From CAZART01 sp964487555 (GTDB lineage: Bacteria > Bacteroidota > Rhodothermia > Rhodothermales > VXPQ01): DNA of 9,867 nucleotides. The notes under the pieces are model-generated. The model saw only the letters and a list, made by a program, of their open reading frames with translations, made no database searches and was not told the DNA's origin. Positions 6,458 through 9,867 of this stretch are shown one piece after another. Both the position numbers and the translations under genes were made by a program. Each line of letters begins with the position of its first letter. Within the stretch, counting starts at the first letter, position 1. Location of the stretch: assembly GCA_964487555.1 (NCBI GenBank), contig CAZART010000159.1:1-9867 (forward strand). Direction: 5' to 3'.

Positions 6458-6499
6458 AAAAAAAAGAGAAGCCCCTAGTTCACTAAGACTTAGAGGCTT
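6458..6499 (-). terminator. Intrinsic terminator after the tRNA-Gln fragment
   Basis: On the minus strand, AAGCCTCTAAG (6489-6499) pairs imperfectly with CTAGGGGCTT (6469-6478), followed by CTC and eight T (6465-6458). It starts 13 bases after the tRNA-like 3' end, as expected for the native terminator of that tRNA. The same AAGCCCCT arm (6469-6476) is also a perfect inverted repeat of AGGGGCTT at 6438-6445, so an alternative fold exists. Confidence 0.55.
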
Positions 6500-6511
6500 A
6501 CGGTTAGAATG

Positions 6512-6551
6512 CTCCCCAGCTAGGATTCAAACCTAGAACCCCCTGATCAAA
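6512..6551 (-). tRNA. 3' half of a tRNA-Gln(UUG)-like gene (fragment)
   Basis: Read on the minus strand the pieces fall in order and size: anticodon-loop TTTGAT (6551-6546), anticodon 3' stem CAGGG (6545-6541), variable loop GGTT (6540-6537), T arm CTAGG / TTTGAAT / CCTAG (6536-6520, all five pairs perfect), acceptor 3' strand CTGGGGA (6519-6513) and discriminator G (6512). No CCA is encoded. The loop TTTGAT implies anticodon TTG and G73 fits tRNA-Gln; the isotype is an inference from these features. The next upstream bases (GTACC) cannot pair with CAGGG and no D arm exists, so identity ends exactly in the anticodon loop, a common crossover site of tyrosine integrases. It is best read as an att-site remnant and not a working tRNA. 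Confidence 0.65.
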
Positions 6552-6958
6552 TGGTACATCATAGCGCCTTTTCGGTGACGCTCCGTGACACCGAGAACGG
6601 CACCGCCGCGGGCGCCGTGCACGCACACGCCGGGGATACCGGCGGACCCTATGTGCCCGCAGTGACTTTGTCGACGCATCGCCTGGAATGTACAGTGGAG
6701 ATCCGGGTCGAAGACAACGGCCCGGGGATTCCCGACGAGCTCCTCGAGAAAATCTTTGAGCCGTTTTTCACGACGAAATCGCCGGGGCAGGGTACAGGTC
6801 TCGGGCTGTCGCTCAGCTACGACGTGATCACCCAAGATCACGGCGGGACCCTGTCGGTCGTCGGGCGGAAGGTGCGCCGGGAAGGTCTGATGCAATTCAC
6901 GGCATCATCGTGCGATTCGGCGCCCGCTACGAATCCGGTGCGTGCTTGCGGTCATTAA
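6551..6958 (+). pseudogene. Sensor histidine kinase ATPase-domain fragment
   Basis: About 85 residues (from roughly 6608) match the end of a HATPase_c domain: VPAVTLSTHR.., the G1 box VEDNGPGIPDE, the F box IFEPFFTTK and the G2 box GQGTGLGLSLSYDVITQDHGGTLSV. The sequence NLxxNAxxAV (N box), which should precede the visible AV, is missing, as are the dimerisation and sensor domains. After TLSV the frame becomes Arg-rich and unlike the usual EGEGAxFxVxLP end, so the 3' end is also damaged. The remnant starts beside the tRNA fragment, which places the break at the presumed integration point. It cannot be a working kinase. Confidence 0.7.
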
Positions 6959-6983
6959 AACGGGATGACGCATTGCACCACGC

Positions 6984-7018
6984 TAACGCGCAGTTCTCAA
7001 GAGCGAGCCGGCGCGTTA
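6984..7018. repeat. Inverted repeat before the DUF5916 gene
   Basis: TAACGCGC (6984-6991) and GCGCGTTA (7011-7018) form a perfect 8-bp inverted repeat with 19 bases between, 34 bases before the ATG. It could be an operator or a leader hairpin, or may have arisen by chance. Confidence 0.3.
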
Positions 7019-7052
7019 TGCTTCGAAGTTCGCTAACCTGCCGCGCGAGTGG

Positions 7053-9602
7053 ATGAAAGTTCTTGCTTTGTTTATCGCTTGTCTGACGTACGTCGTCCCA
7101 TCGGTATACGGTCAGGATGCGGACGTATCGGGAGCATCCCAGGTCATTGCGGCGCGGGCCGACGGGATCGTCAACGTCGACGGACGTCTGTCGGAGGATG
7201 CGTGGGCCGGCGCGGAAAGCGTCACGGGATTCCTGCAGTTCGAGCCCGAAGAGGGCACGTCGGCATCACAGCCGTCGGATGTGCGCGTGCTCTACGGCGA
7301 CGCCAATCTGTACGTCGGCGCGTACCTCTACGACGAAGCGCCGTCCCGAATCGAAGCGGCACTCGGTCGCCGTGACGAGATCAACCGGGCCGATTGGTTC
7401 ATCGTCTCCATCGATTCCTACTTCGACCGGAGAACCGCCTACACCTTCGCTGTGAATGCGGCCGGCATTCAGTTCGATGCGATCTACACCGGTGGCGGCG
7501 GGCCGGATGGTGGGGGCGGATCGGGATTGCCAGGAATGGATGAATCGTGGGATGCCGTATGGTACTCCGACGTGAGCCTGACGGCGGACGGGTGGGTCGT
7601 TGAGATGCGCATTCCCTACAGCATGCTTCGCTTCGATGAAGCCGCGGAACAGACGTGGGGCATCCATTTCAGGCGGCAAATACCGCGACTCGGTGAGCAG
7701 GTGGAATGGCCCCTCGTCCCGCGAACCGAACGTGAGAATCTCGTGGCCCGATTTGGCCTGTTGACCGGTATCCGGGACATCGAGCCGCGGCGTAATCTTC
7801 AAGTTACCCCATATACGATGTCGAACCTGCGCACGCGTGAGCATGCCGACAAGCCGGGTGAGATGGCAGCGCGCGCCGGTCTCGACGCAGGCGGCGACGT
7901 AAAGCTGGGCCTCGGACCCAACGTTACGCTCGACGCCACGATCAATCCCGACTTCGGGCAGGTGGAATCCGATCCGGCCGTCCTGAATCTCACGGCGTTC
8001 GAAACGTTCTTCGACGAACGGCGCCCGTTCTTCGTCGAAGGTGCCCAGATCTATGATTTCGCCGTCGGACCCGGCCGACTGCTCTACACGCGCCGCATCG
8101 GTGCTCATGCTCCTATCGTCAGTGCAGCCAAACTGTCCGGGCGTACGGCCAGGGGGCTTTCGTTCGGTCTGCTTGGAGCGACGACCGGGCACGATTTTAG
8201 TCCGAATCGGCACTACGGTGTTGCGCGGATGAGCCAACAGATCGGCGATTTTTCGTCGGTCGGCGGCATTCTGACCGGCTTTGACGGAGGCGCCTTCTCC
8301 GGCGCCAGGCAGCGCGCTTTCGCCGGCGGGTCGGACTACGACTTCCGGCTCCTCGACAACCGATATGGCATAGAAGGATTCGCTTCGGTTACCCATCGGA
8401 GGTGGAGCAGCGACGAACGCGGTCCGGAGACCGGATTTGCAGGTAAGGTATGGGCGCGAAAGCGTCAGGGAGCGTGGAAGGGGTTTGCCGGGCTGGACGT
8501 GTTCAGCGACGAATTCAATCCGAACGAACTGGGGCAGCTGCGGGAGAGCGATTTCGTCGCCGCACTGAGTAGAATCGAGCACGACGTCAAAGGCGGCAAG
8601 CCGTTCGGTCCGTTTCTCCGAGGAAGCGTTGATTTCTTTGCCCTTCAGCAGGTCTCGTACAGCGAAGGACTGAACCTCGGACAGCGTTTTGAACTGGGTT
8701 CACGTTGGACGCTTCGGGGATTTCAGCAGGTGGAGCTTGGGGCATCCCTTTCGAACCCGTTTGGTGGTTTTGACGTGTACGAAACGCGCGGACTGGGTCC
8801 CTGGGCAGCACCGTTTTCCGTCGGCGTCGAAGGGGAATTCGAAACGGACGAGCGTCGCAGCTGGGAGATCGAGCCGGAACTAGGGCTGGAAATTCAGGAG
8901 GATGGCGGGATGCAATACGCCGTGGGTCTACGGGGCGACTGGAATGTCGGCAGCCGGGTCGCCTTTTCCGGAAATCTGGAAGGCGAATGGGAGAACGGGA
9001 TCACGGCGTGGTCTTCCAATGAGGCGTTTTTATTTGCGGGGGACGGATGGGCGATCGGACGCCGGAATCGTCCGCCGGACGAGCTCGAGCCGGACGACTT
9101 CGTGCCGTTCGATGACGGCGGAGTTTTGGGCGCCGTACTGGAAAGCTTCGATCCGGCAGGGGAGGGCCGGTTCTTCGTACCCCTGTTCGGCGAACGTGAT
9201 ACGCGCTCGCTCGATCTCACGCTTCGGAGCACGTTCACCTTTACCCGCGGACTGTCGCTTCAATTCTATAGTCAGCTTTTCCTGGCTCGCGGGCGCTACG
9301 AGAATTTTCAGATCCTTCAGGATCCCGATAATCTGGTCGACTTCGACCGCTTTCCGAAGCGGGACGAGTTTGCATTCAGCAGCTTCCAGTCGAATGTCGT
9401 CCTGCGCTGGGAGTACAGGCCCGGATCGAGGCTTTTCGTCGTGTGGACACACGGCCGCCGCGACGACGACGAGCTGAATCCGCTTGCGCCCTGGGAATCA
9501 TCTCCCTACAACCTTCCCATCGATCGCCGTCTTGCCGAGACGTTCGGCATCTTCCCGGAGAACATATTCCTGATCAAGCTGGACTACACGTTTCTATACT
9601 GA
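7053..9602 (+). CDS. DUF5916 outer-membrane protein with N-terminal CBM9-like domain
   Basis: The 849-residue product has a Sec signal (MKVLALFIACLTYVVPSVYGQ). A CBM9-like beta domain follows (about residues 35-240), typical in VDGRLSEDAWAGAESVTGF, DVRVLYGDANLYVGAYLYD, YTFAVNAAGIQFDA and GWVVEMRIPYSMLRF. The DUF5916 region (about 245-849) carries its hallmark run TINPDFGQVESDPAVLNLTAFETFFDERRPFFVEG at 297-330 and then alternating beta-strand sequence. It ends in LDYTFLY, an aromatic C terminus as in outer-membrane barrels. Length is normal for the family. A glycine-rich loop (146-158) interrupts the CBM9-like part. The substrate is unknown; carbohydrate-related uptake or binding is the usual guess. 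The ATG at 7053 has no strong Shine-Dalgarno. No operon partner is evident upstream. Confidence 0.9.
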   Translation: MKVLALFIACLTYVVPSVYGQDADVSGASQVIAARADGIVNVDGRLSEDAWAGAESVTGFLQFEPEEGTSASQPSDVRVLYGDANLYVGAYLYDEAPSRIEAALGRRDEINRADWFIVSIDSYFDRRTAYTFAVNAAGIQFDAIYTGGGGPDGGGGSGLPGMDESWDAVWYSDVSLTADGWVVEMRIPYSMLRFDEAAEQTWGIHFRRQIPRLGEQVEWPLVPRTERENLVARFGLLTGIRDIEPRRNLQVTPYTMSNLRTREHADKPGEMAARAGLDAGGDVKLGLGPNVTLDATINPDFGQVESDPAVLNLTAFETFFDERRPFFVEGAQIYDFAVGPGRLLYTRRIGAHAPIVSAAKLSGRTARGLSFGLLGATTGHDFSPNRHYGVARMSQQIGDFSSVGGILTGFDGGAFSGARQRAFAGGSDYDFRLLDNRYGIEGFASVTHRRWSSDERGPETGFAGKVWARKRQGAWKGFAGLDVFSDEFNPNELGQLRESDFVAALSRIEHDVKGGKPFGPFLRGSVDFFALQQVSYSEGLNLGQRFELGSRWTLRGFQQVELGASLSNPFGGFDVYETRGLGPWAAPFSVGVEGEFETDERRSWEIEPELGLEIQEDGGMQYAVGLRGDWNVGSRVAFSGNLEGEWENGITAWSSNEAFLFAGDGWAIGRRNRPPDELEPDDFVPFDDGGVLGAVLESFDPAGEGRFFVPLFGERDTRSLDLTLRSTFTFTRGLSLQFYSQLFLARGRYENFQILQDPDNLVDFDRFPKRDEFAFSSFQSNVVLRWEYRPGSRLFVVWTHGRRDDDELNPLAPWESSPYNLPIDRRLAETFGIFPENIFLIKLDYTFLY

Positions 9603-9867
9603 GTAGAGCGTGATCCGCTCCCGAGCGCGCCGCACCGAGCGCACCCTGAGCCCCCCGACGCGGCGCCGCTCCGGGTCTTCATCGACTGCGAGACCTACCT
9701 GTGCGACTTCGACTACTTCCGCACGGAGATTCCCTTCGTGAACTACGTGCGCGATCGCCAGGAGGCCGACGTGCACGTGCTCGTCACCACGCAGCGCACG
9801 GGCGGAGGTGGCACGTCCTTCACCGTCACCAGGCGACCATTACCCCTTTCGATAATAGCCGTTTGGC
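9603..9867 (+). CDS. N-terminal region of a conserved envelope-type protein, start missing (partial)
   Basis: In the same frame as the DUF5916 gene, right after its TGA, an open frame runs to the window end. From about 9675 it reads VFIDCETYLCDFDYFRTEIPF, NYVRDRQEADVHVLVTTQRT and GGGGTSFTVT. I recognise this as the N-terminal conserved block of a family of uncharacterised, probably outer-membrane proteins of Bacteroidota, Gemmatimonadota and relatives, normally placed right after a signal peptide. Here the 24 codons before it have no ATG, GTG or TTG and no signal peptide. After FTVT (about 9827) the sequence becomes lower in GC and stops resembling the family. It may be a 5'-truncated fragment or a gene joined by rearrangement or misassembly. 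Confidence 0.5.

Noticed and set aside
6984..7030. Integron attC site (inverted TAAC/GTTA cores)
   Set aside because: Only one short inverted repeat is present, without the paired inner boxes and typical attC spacing, and there is no integrase next to it.
7266..8582. 438-codon open frame antisense to the DUF5916 gene
   Set aside because: It lies wholly inside a well-supported gene; long antisense frames are normal in GC-rich codon usage and the translation shows no family features.

Overview
This is a GC-rich bacterial window from a draft scaffold; a run of exactly 100 N (4576-4675) marks an unresolved join. Several protein types suggest a marine or soil bacterium of the Rhodothermota/Bacteroidota or Gemmatimonadota kind: a DUF5916 outer-membrane protein with an N-terminal CBM9-like domain, a TPR protein of the HAxHMxSHIF type, a DUF3471 serine-hydrolase tail, and a fragment with the conserved CD-x-D-(F/Y)-x-RTEI-x-FVNYVRDR signature. 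Most starts lack a clear Shine-Dalgarno. The taxon is an inference from gene content only.

Left arm (1-4432), ordinary and mostly intact: the C-terminal end of a DUF3471 protein (+), then convergent minus-strand genes. Reading in the direction of transcription there is a tight three-gene operon joined by two 4-base overlaps: a membrane DoxX domain fused in frame to a SnoaL/NTF2-like domain, a small Cys-Cys protein of unknown function, and an AraC-family regulator. An exported TPR protein follows, separated by a strong hairpin and a probable promoter of its own.

Middle (4433-6960), a scrap-yard of accessory DNA with visibly lower GC in the lines I counted: the assembly gap, a new gene start running into the gap, a frameshifted Sel1-like repeat gene, a C-terminal fragment of a tyrosine recombinase that still carries its R, H and Y residues, an intrinsic terminator, a complete HepT/MntA (HEPN/MNT) toxin-antitoxin operon, a second terminator, the exact 3' half of a tRNA-Gln(UUG)-like gene cut at the anticodon loop, and a histidine kinase fragment that begins about where its N box should be. 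I read this as the scar of tRNA-targeted integration that left a toxin-antitoxin pair behind.

Right arm (7053-9867): a full-length DUF5916 outer-membrane protein, then, directly after its stop and in the same frame, the start-less N-terminal region of another envelope-type protein family that runs to the window end.

The most interesting items are the recombinase/toxin-antitoxin/tRNA scar with its two similarly built ends, and the DoxX-SnoaL fusion whose junction still shows a lipoprotein signal. I see no CRISPR array, no rRNA, no intact tRNA and no complete insertion sequence.
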